Shown: positions 1 through 9,274 of the stretch, piece by piece
Position numbering within the stretch: position 1 is the stretch's first letter
How the letters are laid out: every line of letters begins with the position of its first letter
Origin: Tubulanus polymorphus
Taxonomy: Eukaryota > Nemertea > Palaeonemertea > Tubulaniformes > Tubulanidae
Reading direction: 5' to 3'
NCBI RefSeq assembly: GCF_964204645.1
Contig: NC_134025.1
Coordinates: 372,001-436,000, forward strand
Length of the DNA stretch: 64,000 nt
Notes under the pieces: generated by a model
What the model was told of the DNA's origin: nothing
Database searches by the model: none
The model's input: the letters and a program-made list of their open reading frames with translations, nothing else
Program-made: the position numbers and the translations under genes

Positions 1-1465
1 CCCACTCTCTTAGCCAGTAGTGGACTACCCTTTTGACGCCACTTTTGTGCTTGGTGGCTTTAAGCTCACCTTTCTTGAGTCGAGGTAGGAATAGACCCCT
101 GCCCGCCATCTAGGCCAGCAGAACACTAAACCTTCGAATTGCTCTCGGACCCCACTCTTTTCATGTTCTTTCTTTTTCTTATGGCTCTCTCTCTATCTCT
201 CTCTATCTCTCTTTGCTTTGTATCAGTACCACCCGGCAGTAAGTGAATATATAGGAAATATAGTAATTGAACTGGGTTTAAATCCATCCCAATCAGTGCT
301 TTTAAAACCAGTAGTAGGGCAGCAGTTCACTATAGTCAGACAGAATCATATCATTGTTTGATGATATTGTTTATTTGCAGCACCATTTGTTCCATGAAAC
401 AAGTTTCAATTCCTAAATGAATCAATGAATTCAATCTTCAATAGCATCATTCTCGATGTATCTCATATAGAGATTGTGGAATAGTAAGCGCGGGAAGGCT
501 GTATAAGGCTAGGTACGATACTACTGATATAAACCCTTGAAGTATTTACATCCAAGTTGAAATCACTCTGTTGAGTTCTATCCTGTCAAGGACATGCTAA
601 AAGCCCATCTTATTCATCAACGCGTATCAGAATTTTGCGCGTACCTATATTTCGTAAATGAGCCACGCATTCAAAACGACGGGCTTTCTATACAGGCTTG
701 TATTCAATTACACTGCACAATATGTCAGTGAAGAGACATAATGAATGCAGATCAAAACACTAGTTCAACTAGAGAAAATACACATGTGAGTATTTTCAGT
801 CAATACATATTTGAGTGAAACTCAACTCATTTCAAAAATACCCGTGTACTCAAAACGACAGGCTTTCTACACAGGCTCGTACTGTATCCAAACTCCAACT
901 CTGGACTGGTCCACTTTCTACACGGGCTCGTACTGTATCCCAACACCAACTCTGGACCGGTCCACTTTCTCTGAATCGCATTACCCTACCCCAACATCAC
1001 CCGTGTACTGTCCTATCACCATCCTTGTCACCATTTCCCTACATTTCAGACAGAAACAGATTTCTATCTAAAGAAGTTGTGGGGGGGGGAAGGACAACAT
1101 CTGTTATATGAGCCGTACTTCAGTACTGTCTCCTGATGAGTGAAAGAGCATCAGGAGCATCACTCATCATTGTTCAAAACATTCAACTGTGGTCCCATTC
1201 AAAACACAGCAAAAACCCTGCTACTAGTGAAAACATGGATAAATTCACCCTTACCTCAACAACACCAAACATCCTGCCCCCCCACATTACCCAAACTTAC
1301 ACTATCCTTAACACTCTACACACACCGCCCCCTATCTTACACATACCATACCAGCATCACTACGACACAACCTCCCTCGCCAGGGTCTGGTTGCGTTCCG
1401 CTGAATCTCACATCTGGATAATTACTCCGCAATAATTGGCTGAATAATTCCTCGTATTTCAATAG
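1..1465. other. No gene resolved; upstream part of an unidentified gene possible
   Basis: No open frame here looks coding. The open stretches between about 811 and 1430 lack convincing ATG starts and are rich in CA/CCA simple sequence. A CT-rich tract at 185-220 runs into a good acceptor. Only 12 nt later, at 239, comes a GTAAGT donor, so 227-238 could be a microexon. Other acceptor-like sites (for example about 380) lead into stretches closed in all frames. Earlier exons of the gene that ends at 2365 may lie here or before the window. Confidence 0.4.
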
Positions 1466-2365
1466 ACCGATGAATAAAGAGATGCAGTCGGCGTTTGTCG
1501 ACGTGAGCGACAGCAGGAAGCGACCCGAGCCCTGGTGAGTGAGGATGCTACTGTACCGCCCTCTACAAGCAACCTTTCAATCCGTTATCATACACCCTCC
1601 GAACATACACACCGTACACTACCACATACACCCACCCCAAACAGTTCTATATTAAACTCATCATCGAATCCAACCACATCAAACAACCCTGCATCATCCA
1701 ACCGACCTTACCTCATCACATTATCATATCCTACCCTAACAGTCAACTACACCATACCCTGCCCCATTCCATACCCAAACCTCATACAACTCATTCCCTA
1801 TATGATTGAATGAGTGGAAATGTTACGATGTTGTAGTTACACGGATGAGAATGATTCTTATCGCTAATGAAGATGAGAGAATAAAACATTCTTCGAACTG
1901 AGGAGGAATAAGTGAATAAATGACTGCAGTGTTACACAGTCAGTGTTACATGTACATCAGTTATATCTCTATTAGACTGAAACAATGAGTGAAACTTCTA
2001 CAGTTACAATCTGACACAAATCAAACTGCGTCAGAAAACATTTGACAACTTTCTATTTTTCTATCACTTTGGTTTCAGATGTGCTTCATATGTATTCATA
2101 TAGAATGTGTTATTATTATTTCAGTTGTAATGATTAGGTTGATTCAGTGGTCGCTGTAAGGAACTCTGATCTATAGCTGTGTGTGAAGTGAGCTGAAGAT
2201 GGATACAGATACTTGCTGGAGATAAATTTAATAACCGTTTATAATGATTCTACATTTTGTTTTAGTCTGTTAGGAGATAAACTGAATTCTGATCCTGAAC
2301 ATCTTCAACTCCTCCAAGCAATAAGTGGTATGAATGATGACAGAATTCTAAAACTACTTATCTAA
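1466..2365 (+). CDS. 3' end of an unidentified protein-coding gene (two exons seen)
   Basis: Two exon-like segments fit together in phase. The first (1466-1534) follows a TTTCAATAG acceptor, encodes MNKEMQSAFVDVSDSRKRPE and ends at a GTGAGT donor, leaving two bases of a codon. The second (2266-2365) follows a TTTTGTTTTAG acceptor, supplies the missing base, encodes a helical-looking tail (LNSDPEHLQLLQAIS, then MNDDRILKLLI) and stops at TAA 2363-2365. AATAAA lies at 2551-2556. A possible donor at 2328 would instead join to 2393 and give a low-complexity leucine/cysteine tail, which I think less likely. I do not recognise the protein. Codon use and phase agreement favour a real gene whose 5' part lies upstream. 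Further exons may exist between the two shown. Confidence 0.45.
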
Positions 2366-2392
2366 TCTGTTATCTCATTCAGCTGCTCCTGC

Positions 2393-2510
2393 ACTGCTCC
2401 TACGATACTCCTGCTGCTCCTACAATACTCCTCCTCTGCTGCTCCTACGATACTCCTGCTGCTCCTACGATACTCCTCTGCTGCTCCTACTGCGTTGCTC
2501 TTGACTCTTG
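2393..2510. repeat. Short tandem repeat, GCTCCTACGATACTCCT-type
   Basis: Imperfect copies of a motif like CTGCTCCTACGATACTCC (about 18-21 bp) run through this interval. It lies in the presumed 3' UTR of the plus-strand gene ending at 2365. Confidence 0.7.
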
Positions 2511-2519
2511 AATCTTATT

Positions 2520-2776
2520 TCATACCACAGTAAACAGGAATTGTGCCTGAAATAAAGAATATTAGATTTCAATGTGGTATCTGTTGATTGTAGACTATTC
2601 ACAGATATCAGTTACACGATTGATTAAAAGAGAGACAAACCTTTTCTAAAAGATGATTAATAGATCTCAACCCAGTTACAGCCAGTGAAGGGAGGTAGTT
2701 GTTCATATTGTTGTTTTTAACTGATTTGGACTGACCGTTGAAGGAAGGATCGATTGATGAAATCTGCTGTTTGTAT
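2520..2776 (-). CDS. 3' end of an unidentified minus-strand gene (two exons)
   Basis: On the minus strand a 136-nt segment (2776 down to 2641) is bounded by a TTATTGTTACAG acceptor and a GAAAAG/GTTTGT donor. It is open in one frame and contains YLPSLAVTGLRSINHLLEK. It ends on a codon boundary. The next minus-strand acceptor (TTCTTTATTTCAG, exon from 2546) reads AQFLFTVV and stops at 2520-2522. No upstream exon could be traced between 2777 and 4200, and the protein is not recognised. If real, its last exon overlaps the 3' UTR and poly(A) signal region of the convergent plus-strand gene. A single well-bounded exon plus a 27-nt terminal exon is modest evidence. Confidence 0.33.
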
Positions 2777-2799
2777 CTGTAACAATAAGAAAAGGAGGT

Positions 2800-3545
2800 C
2801 ACTGTAATTATTACTGGTAATATTCACCACAATATAATCTGTAAGCAGTAATGACAATGATTTAGTTCACTCATCACAACTGGCTGTTGTTACTGTTATT
2901 GTGTTGAAGACCTCGATCTTCCAACAACAACTAAAGCACATGTAACTAATTCAACAGTTTGTTCTAAGTGTGTTTGAATGATAATTATTGTAGGATAACT
3001 CGGATAGTTTCTCCCTCATATAGTAGCAGCAAGGGCCACCTTCAGTTATCGGAGTTAGTCGACTATAGTCGAACTAAATTAAACCGAATGTCCGTTAAGT
3101 AGTCGGAACTATGGTCCGGAAATGGTCGATCACGCAATTGAGCACGGTCGCTACAGTTCGGACCTAGGTTCAAGATGGCCGACACTGTGTGAAATACGTT
3201 TCGACCGATCTAGTGTGTTCGGTAATTAGTTCCGACCACTCGTCGACTAGCTACGACAACCGAAGTTGGCCAAGTCCAAGAAGGCGAGGTGCGGCTCATC
3301 GGACCGTGACGACACACGTGACGTACTTCAAACACGACTTAGAATAATATTTGGCGGCGGGTCTCAGGTCAGTTTTAGAGACGGTGTTTAGTACCTGCAT
3401 CTCCGGGGTTTATACCGAACTGTTAACTTAATACATAGATATAATTCAAAGTTAAAATACTGGAAAATTCCAAGACTTACCAAATTTCAATATGGCGGGT
3501 CACGACTCCACACCGGAAGTGAGGACTTGCGGATTCTCGGCGTGG
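2800..3545. other. Intergenic, no gene seen; CpG-rich block at about 3050-3400
   Basis: No plausible exon was found. From about 3050 to 3400 the sequence is richer in CG dinucleotides (many CGA/TCG) than its surroundings, which could mark an old inserted element or an unmethylated regulatory stretch. It contains CAAGATGGCC at about 3171, resembling a YY1-type site. This is composition only. Confidence 0.4.
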
Positions 3546-3550
3546 TCGTG

Positions 3551-3681
3551 GATTTTAAATGTATGTCCACTCTTGTACTGTTTTCCCTGTGTTTTGATGT
3601 TAATATTTTATTGCATGTCATTTCCTATGTAACTTGTGTATTATATGGAGCAATAAAATTAAAGTTCAAGTTCAAGTTCAA
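3551..3681 (+). mobile_element. 5'-truncated retroelement 3' end (LINE/SINE tail) with candidate 7-bp target duplication
   Basis: About 131 bp ending in AATAAAATTAAAG followed by a short TTCAAG repeat, which is how many non-LTR retroelement copies end. The insert is flanked by GGTCGTG at 3544-3550 and again at 3682-3688, consistent with a target-site duplication. No coding sequence survives. The family cannot be named from this fragment. Confidence 0.55.
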
Positions 3682-3844
3682 GGTCGTGACAGTAGTTGGA
3701 GCGCTGTCGCGATATGGGTGCCCTGATGTCGATATTGTCGGAGCTCCCCATTTTTCGACCGATCCATACTTACCAATTCAAATCAAATACAAACGCATTT
3801 CAATCGATCATCATTAATAATTGAATGGAATCACAATTATCGGG

Positions 3845-4105
3845 TTGATAGGTAAGTAGCCCAAACCGACCCTCTCATTTCTAAAGGTTTGATTATAGCA
3901 AAGGTTTGGTTGGGTAGCCCTGTGGGGCGGTGGTGAAGCTAGTCAGTAACCTGTCTGTGGTTTAGTTTCACGATCGGATATTTTCACAAACCACATATGC
4001 CTGGTACCAGTTGGTATAAGCCCATCCGATTATAAAAAGCTTACCACCAACGATTAGGTAACTAACTATGGTGAAGCAAACCCCACAAAAACAATCCGTG
4101 TGGTG
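3845..4105. repeat. Dispersed repeat, copy 1 (second copy at 17400-17590)
   Basis: The stretch with GATATTTTCACAAACCACA, then TTGGTATAAGCC, CCGATTATAAAA and GATTAGGTAACTAA recurs in the same order in a MICAL intron at about 17400-17590. Flanking sequence differs, so this is a dispersed repeat of roughly 200 bp. No terminal repeats or coding capacity are evident. This copy lies just upstream of ALG3. Confidence 0.6.
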
Positions 4106-4232
4106 AATGAATAAAGTTGCTGACTGCTGAGCCGGTAGTCAATTGTTTAGGATTTCCCCTGGATTTACATAAACTTAACTCTTAAAATTCTTATATTTAT
4201 TGTAGGCTGATTTTGGAATAGATTAACTGGCG

Positions 4233-4238
4233 ATGTAA
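4233..4238 (+). promoter_or_regulatory. Start-stop minimal uORF before ALG3
   Basis: The sequence ATGTAATAATGG places an ATG followed directly by TAA two bases before the ALG3 ATG. Start-stop elements of this kind can stall or divert initiating ribosomes in other eukaryotes. Whether it is in the mature leader depends on the 5' UTR acceptor at about 4205, which would retain it. Confidence 0.5.
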
Positions 4239-4240
4239 TA

Positions 4241-5458
4241 ATGGCTCCAGTGATAATGAGAAAATTCAAATCGTTGCTTCGCGACAATCATTTGTCGTGG
4301 TGGATCGTGATTTTACTGTTTGCCGCTGAGATATTCCTGAACGTGTTCGTTATTCTGAAAATTCCTTACACTGAAATTGATTGGAAAGCTTACATGCAAG
4401 AGGTGGAAGGGGTTGTAAACGGATCCTACAATTACACAACGCTTAAAGGTGACACCGGTCCACTAGTTTACCCAGCTGGATTCGTATATATATTCATGGC
4501 ATTATATTTTGTAACGGGCTATGGAAGGAATATTCGTGTGGCTCAGTTTATATTCGCTATATTCTACTTGTTAACGTTTGTTTTGGTGTTTAATATTTAT
4601 CGAATAACTAAAAAGGTGCCTGCTTACGTGTTGATATTAATGTGCGGTATTTCATATAGAATCCATTCGATTTATTTATTGCGTTTATTCAACGATCCAG
4701 TAGCTATGATATTCCTGTACGCTGCTATTAATTGGTTTCTGATCGGAAGATGGTCGGTTGGTTGCGTATTTTATAGCGTCGCTGTTTCGATTAAGATGAA
4801 TATACTACTGTTTTCACCAGCTCTGCTCATGTTGCTGCTGTCGTCTCAAGGACTCGTTAAAACCGGGCTTCATTTAGCCCTTTGTGCAATGATTCAGGTT
4901 GTACTGGGTTTGCCATTTCTTATGACGAATCCTTGGGGCTACGTGAAAATGTCATTCGACTTGGGAAGACAGTTTATGTACAAATGGACGGTAAATTGGC
5001 GTTGTATTCCACTCGATACGTTTGAAAATCGTAACTTTCACATCTTGTTACTGATGCTGCATATCGTGTTTCTTATTCTATTTGCTTACTATAAATGGAG
5101 TCCGATGTTTGGTAATATGAAGACCGTTATTACGAAGTATCGTAAACCGGTATTAAATATCCTTCGTTCAAACGATATAATCTTACCCCTTTTTACCGCA
5201 AATTTCATCGGTGTAACATTTAGCCGATCTCTACATTATCAATTTTATGTGTGGTATTTTCATACTCTTCCATATTTGTTATGGTCGACCCGTTACCCTG
5301 TCGTATTAAGGTTACTGATGCTGGTTGCTATAGAGTTGTGTTGGAATACTTATCCATCGACTGTTTGGAGTAGTGGGTTGCTCCATCTTTGCCATTTAGT
5401 TCTCTTGATAGGACTTATTTCTGCGCCTTTTAAAGCGACATTAAAAAAAAGAATTTAG
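4241..5458 (+). CDS. ALG3: ALG3, dolichyl-P-mannose alpha-1,3-mannosyltransferase
   Basis: ER membrane enzyme of N-glycan assembly. It transfers mannose from dolichol-P-mannose to Man5GlcNAc2-PP-dolichol on the lumenal side. The 405-residue product has the family's hydrophobic multi-span profile, the early IPYTEIDWKAYM segment with its conserved aspartate, GDTGPLVYPAGF (about residues 70-80), and the late HYQFYVWYFHTLPYLLW block. It ends in KKRI, a dilysine ER-retrieval signal. Length is close to the usual 410-460. The coding region is a single exon; an acceptor-like TTATTGTAG ends at 4205, so the 5' UTR may be spliced. A minimal upstream ORF (ATG TAA, 4233-4238) sits two bases before the start. 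AATAAA lies at 5613-5618. No frame break is seen, so the gene looks functional. Confidence 0.93.
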   Translation: MAPVIMRKFKSLLRDNHLSWWIVILLFAAEIFLNVFVILKIPYTEIDWKAYMQEVEGVVNGSYNYTTLKGDTGPLVYPAGFVYIFMALYFVTGYGRNIRVAQFIFAIFYLLTFVLVFNIYRITKKVPAYVLILMCGISYRIHSIYLLRLFNDPVAMIFLYAAINWFLIGRWSVGCVFYSVAVSIKMNILLFSPALLMLLLSSQGLVKTGLHLALCAMIQVVLGLPFLMTNPWGYVKMSFDLGRQFMYKWTVNWRCIPLDTFENRNFHILLLMLHIVFLILFAYYKWSPMFGNMKTVITKYRKPVLNILRSNDIILPLFTANFIGVTFSRSLHYQFYVWYFHTLPYLLWSTRYPVVLRLLMLVAIELCWNTYPSTVWSSGLLHLCHLVLLIGLISAPFKATLKKRI

Positions 5459-5714
5459 AAATCTAAATACTTCGTGGTCACAAGGTCTCATTCAAATAGT
5501 TTTACAAACTAACCGATATATACAATTTGTTAACATGGAAAACAGTTTGTCGTGATGCATATTGGTTAAGTGTCAAAAGATGGCATACGGTATTTATACA
5601 TCTAGGGGAGGGAATAAAACACATTATTATTCAAACGATTTTATTTTCATTGCTCGCTTGCTGCAGTTTATTCTATCAAATCATTCTAATAAATCACTGA
5701 TCTGATCCGTGTCA

Positions 5715-6150
5715 ACTCCAGATAAATGAACGCGGTTACCCTAGTGTTGGCCTGGTGAATTAACGCAGAAACCCTAGTGTTGGTCTGATGAATAAACGCA
5801 GAAACCTTAGTGTTGGCCTGTTTAATAAACGCAGAAACCCTAGTGTTGGCCTGTTAATAAACGCAGAAACCCTAGTGTCGGCCTGTTAATAAACGCAGAA
5901 ACCCTAGTGTCGGCCTGGTGAATAAACGCAGAAACCCTAGTGTTGGCCTGTAAATAAACGCAGAAACCCTAGTGTTGGCCTGGTGAATAAACGCAGTAAC
6001 CATAGTGTTGGCCTGTGAATAAACGTTGAAACCCTAGTGTTGGCCTGTAAATAAACGCAGAAACCCTAGTGTTGGCCTGTAAATAAACGCAGAAACCCTA
6101 GTGTTGGCCTGTAAATAAACGCAGAAACCCTAGTGTTGGCCTGGTGAACC
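5715..6150. repeat. 31-bp minisatellite between ALG3 and MED8
   Basis: About 13 copies of a unit like AATAAACGCAGAAACCCTAG followed by TGTTGGCCTG, with 2-4 bp length variation (GTG, TA or TT linkers). It fills most of the 850-bp gap between ALG3 and the MED8 start and ends about 160 bp before the MED8 ATG, so it lies in or beside the MED8 promoter. Confidence 0.9.
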
Positions 6151-6307
6151 GCCGTTTCATTTGAAATATGGCAGGTTTGACATTTATACTCTCAGAGGCG
6201 AATACGCCTGTCAGGGCAGGTCTGCGGATTCTTAAGAACGACCCTACTCTACTCAAAATATCGTCTTAGATGTTTCTACAGCTGTTTGAATTGTTAAATG
6301 TTATGAA

Positions 6308-8340
6308 ATGCAGGTAAATAAAGCTAACTATTCGTTTAAACAGTTTACAGTGATTTACGCGTCAAAAACTGTTGAAAAACCAAATGAATTATTTGTAGAC
6401 CTTTCTTAAAGTTCAATTCAAATCTTGTGGTATATTCCGGTAGTACTCTGACGAGTTTCTTATCTTTTTAGCGCGAAGAAAAACAATTAGAGGCAGCTTT
6501 AGACGCTTTAGTGCAGAAATTGAAAGATTTAAAAAGTGCATTGACAAGTTTTCTAATAAAATTAGAACATGAATATGAATCGTCAAACTGGTATGTATTA
6601 AATACAGTCAACTCCTCACTCATTCATTCAGCCAGGGCTGGAATCAGTGCATTCTTCATGTTATGTGTTTGTGTTTATTTTAGGCCGACGATGTTGGATA
6701 GTTTTGCGTTGATCACAAGTCAATTAAACAGTCTTCATAAATTATTGAAATCCGATCGTTGTCCTCCGCTGAGGAATTATATATTACTGCCTTTAGTGTT
6801 GAATCCTGATCGCGACCCAGAGCTTGAGGTAGGTAAACTTATTCTCCAGGGGGGTGTAGATTGTCAAAGCATCTCAATTTGTAGATCTTTGATATATATA
6901 GGGAAGAGAGCCTGATCATTGAGACTAACATCTTCTGAAGGAATTGGTGCCTTCCATTCTTGAATCTCTAAAGATTGAAATTTATTTCAGAAATTATCGG
7001 AAGGAAGAGTTTTGACGTTTGATCACGCGTTAGTTCCTGATTATCTACGAACTAAACCCGAACCGGAGATAGAAGAAAAGATCCACGCTTACTCAAACCG
7101 AGCTCACATTCTATCAGTCGATAATCTACAGGTTAATTTCTCATTTTACTCATCGAACTGATTTTCAGTATTTTGTTACTATTTTATCCCGAAAAATACT
7201 GATTTGGTTTTGTTTGATGCGTACAGAAGATGTAACCGAGGGTCGAATCCCATTAATAACTGATTAATTTAAACATTTTCTTTGATTCATATTTTCAATG
7301 TCATGTTCAAATGGTTACTGATTCTGCCCTTGTTTTGGTGTGCTGGGTTTGTAAGGGACACCAAAACAGAAAATCAAAACGAAATCCACCAATCAAATAA
7401 ATAACAAGGTCAATCCCTATTTTAAGATAAGAAAAAACTTATTTTTCCAGGATTGAGAAATTGTTTTTGTTTTTCTTGCAGAAACAAATAAATGGATTAA
7501 ATAAAGTATCAAATCACATGATTGACACGATACAATCGTCTAGAGATGATTGGGAAAGTGAAATCAGTAAGTGACTTTTATCTCTCTTCCTTCAGACTGT
7601 TCTATATCCAGTTACACAGTTATCAGTTCAGGTTTTAATCTTATTGAATATCAATTCATTTCTGATATTTTAATCTCTTGCATCCAATCATCACTCACAA
7701 CTGGATTCTAGTTATGAGATAATATCAATCCTTGTCAGTGATAATCAATGATTTGAATGTTGAATATTATTTTTTAAGGTCAGAAATCAGCTCAACCTCA
7801 AACATCATCCCTCACTGATACAAACGCTTTAATTGCTGCAGTCAGTTTTGGTAAAGGTTTAAAACAGTTGCGTCGATCAGATAGTTTTACTGGAATGCCG
7901 GATATGACTGTTCGAGGTCCTCCTCAAATGATGCAACAACAACAAGGTGTGGATTTCAACCTTTACTTTATTTCTCTTCCATTATACAAACTACAGTCGA
8001 TGTGGAAACTTGCAAAATTCAAATTACCTCAAGATCCGGATTTTAGCTGTAAAGATGGCTACTTTTTTTTAGAAGAACCTCTTAATCTTCTCCTCTCAAC
8101 CAAATGCAGTTTCCCTCTCACCCTCCTCTCACTCCTCTATCTTTTATCTATTTTAGATCGTTTTAGATACTGGTAATTTAGAACTCAGATCGTTTTCACA
8201 GAAAGTTTCTGACTCTATAAACTGTTTGTTTTATATTTTCAGTTCCGACTCCTACAATAAATATGAATATGAATAAAGCACCGAGTTCAGTGAAAACACA
8301 AATAAAAGCAGCTTCCAGCATGAACCCTTATTCACGTTGA
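6308..8340 (+). CDS. MED8: Mediator complex subunit 8 (MED8), 7 coding exons
   Basis: Head-module subunit of Mediator, bridging transcription factors and RNA polymerase II in the nucleus. Exons: 6308-6313, 6472-6590, 6684-6828, 6991-7131, 7482-7566, 7779-7946, 8243-8340. They sum to 762 nt, giving 253 residues with every phase consistent. The first coding exon is only ATG CAG, joining to [13 protein letters not shown]; vertebrate MED8 also starts [10 protein letters not shown], which supports this start. Family landmarks are [44 protein letters not shown], the conserved [16 protein letters not shown], and the C-terminal [15 protein letters not shown]. Length is close to the human protein. AATAAA lies at 8427-8432. 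Retained-intron reading frames at 6511-6915 and 7868-8176 are not separate genes. Confidence 0.93.
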
Positions 8341-9274
8341 AATTCAAGTGGGTCTCGAGTTTGTAACCCTTGAAATGAAACCTATTTGTAATATGTATCT
8401 GTGTTTGTAAACTAAATGTTGTAAAAAAATAAATTTGTCTCATTAAATATTTATAATCTTTTTATATTTTGATTAAAATCTTCTGAAAGGAGTCGGTATG
8501 TTTTTTGCTGGAGCCAAGAAATCAAATACCCGGTAATCACAATGTAGTTCTATCATTTATCTGTGTCAGGTACTACATTCCTACTGTGGCAAGCCAGCAA
8601 TAAAGCTATTTTCAGACATAGGATATTGAATAAAACGTTAAATTTCTTCAGATCAACACTGAATCTTTATTTGTCTGAGGTATGAATCTATCTTCCTAAG
8701 TCCATGTACCGGTAAATAACTGTATCCCAGTTTTACTCAATTCAAAATCCGTATCCGAGTTTTATTTGTAATGGTGGCAGCACCTGACGGTGTTTAATTA
8801 ATTACTTCCGCAAAATGGCTGACTATATCTAATAATATTGTATAATGAATTTCCGAATAAACAGATAAAGAGGTAGGCTTTGAATCATATTTGAATAAAG
8901 GGCTGGGTTTGATTAAATTCAGCTGTTCATTGAGATAAAACTGAGTCGTTTCCTCGCCGTAGGTTTATCTGTAATAAATCCGATGACTGTGTCTGACTAA
9001 AAAAAAACAGAGATACTATGTCTATACTGGAAACGAAGTGACTGATCTGATGATGAGTCTGATGGAAGAATTTTTTAAGAACTTTTTTCTATCTCAGGCC
9101 CAGAATTGAATGGAAACATTTGAACTAGATCATGTGATTTTGATGGATTCTATTTCAGCTGCCCCTCCCTGCCTGACTGACAGACTATGTGCGCTGATGA
9201 GTCCTCAGCTGGTAAACTAGAGAAATGAGATTATAGAGATCAGATACTGGTATCAACCGAGGATAGAATCAATC
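8341..9274. other. MED8 3' UTR and MICAL 5' region
   Basis: The MED8 poly(A) signal is at 8427. No exon is visible between about 8460 and 9270 except probable MICAL 5' UTR: an acceptor-like CTATTTCAG near 9161 could begin the exon holding the MICAL ATG at 9275. Confidence 0.5.

Noticed and set aside
811-1813. Several plus-strand open frames of 86-99 codons
   Set aside because: Starts are mostly non-ATG, composition is CA/CCA-rich, and frames overlap each other without coding features.
2393-2514. Alternative terminal exon of the plus-strand gene
   Set aside because: It would encode a repetitive Leu/Cys tail; the un-spliced reading to TAA at 2363 gives a more protein-like ending.
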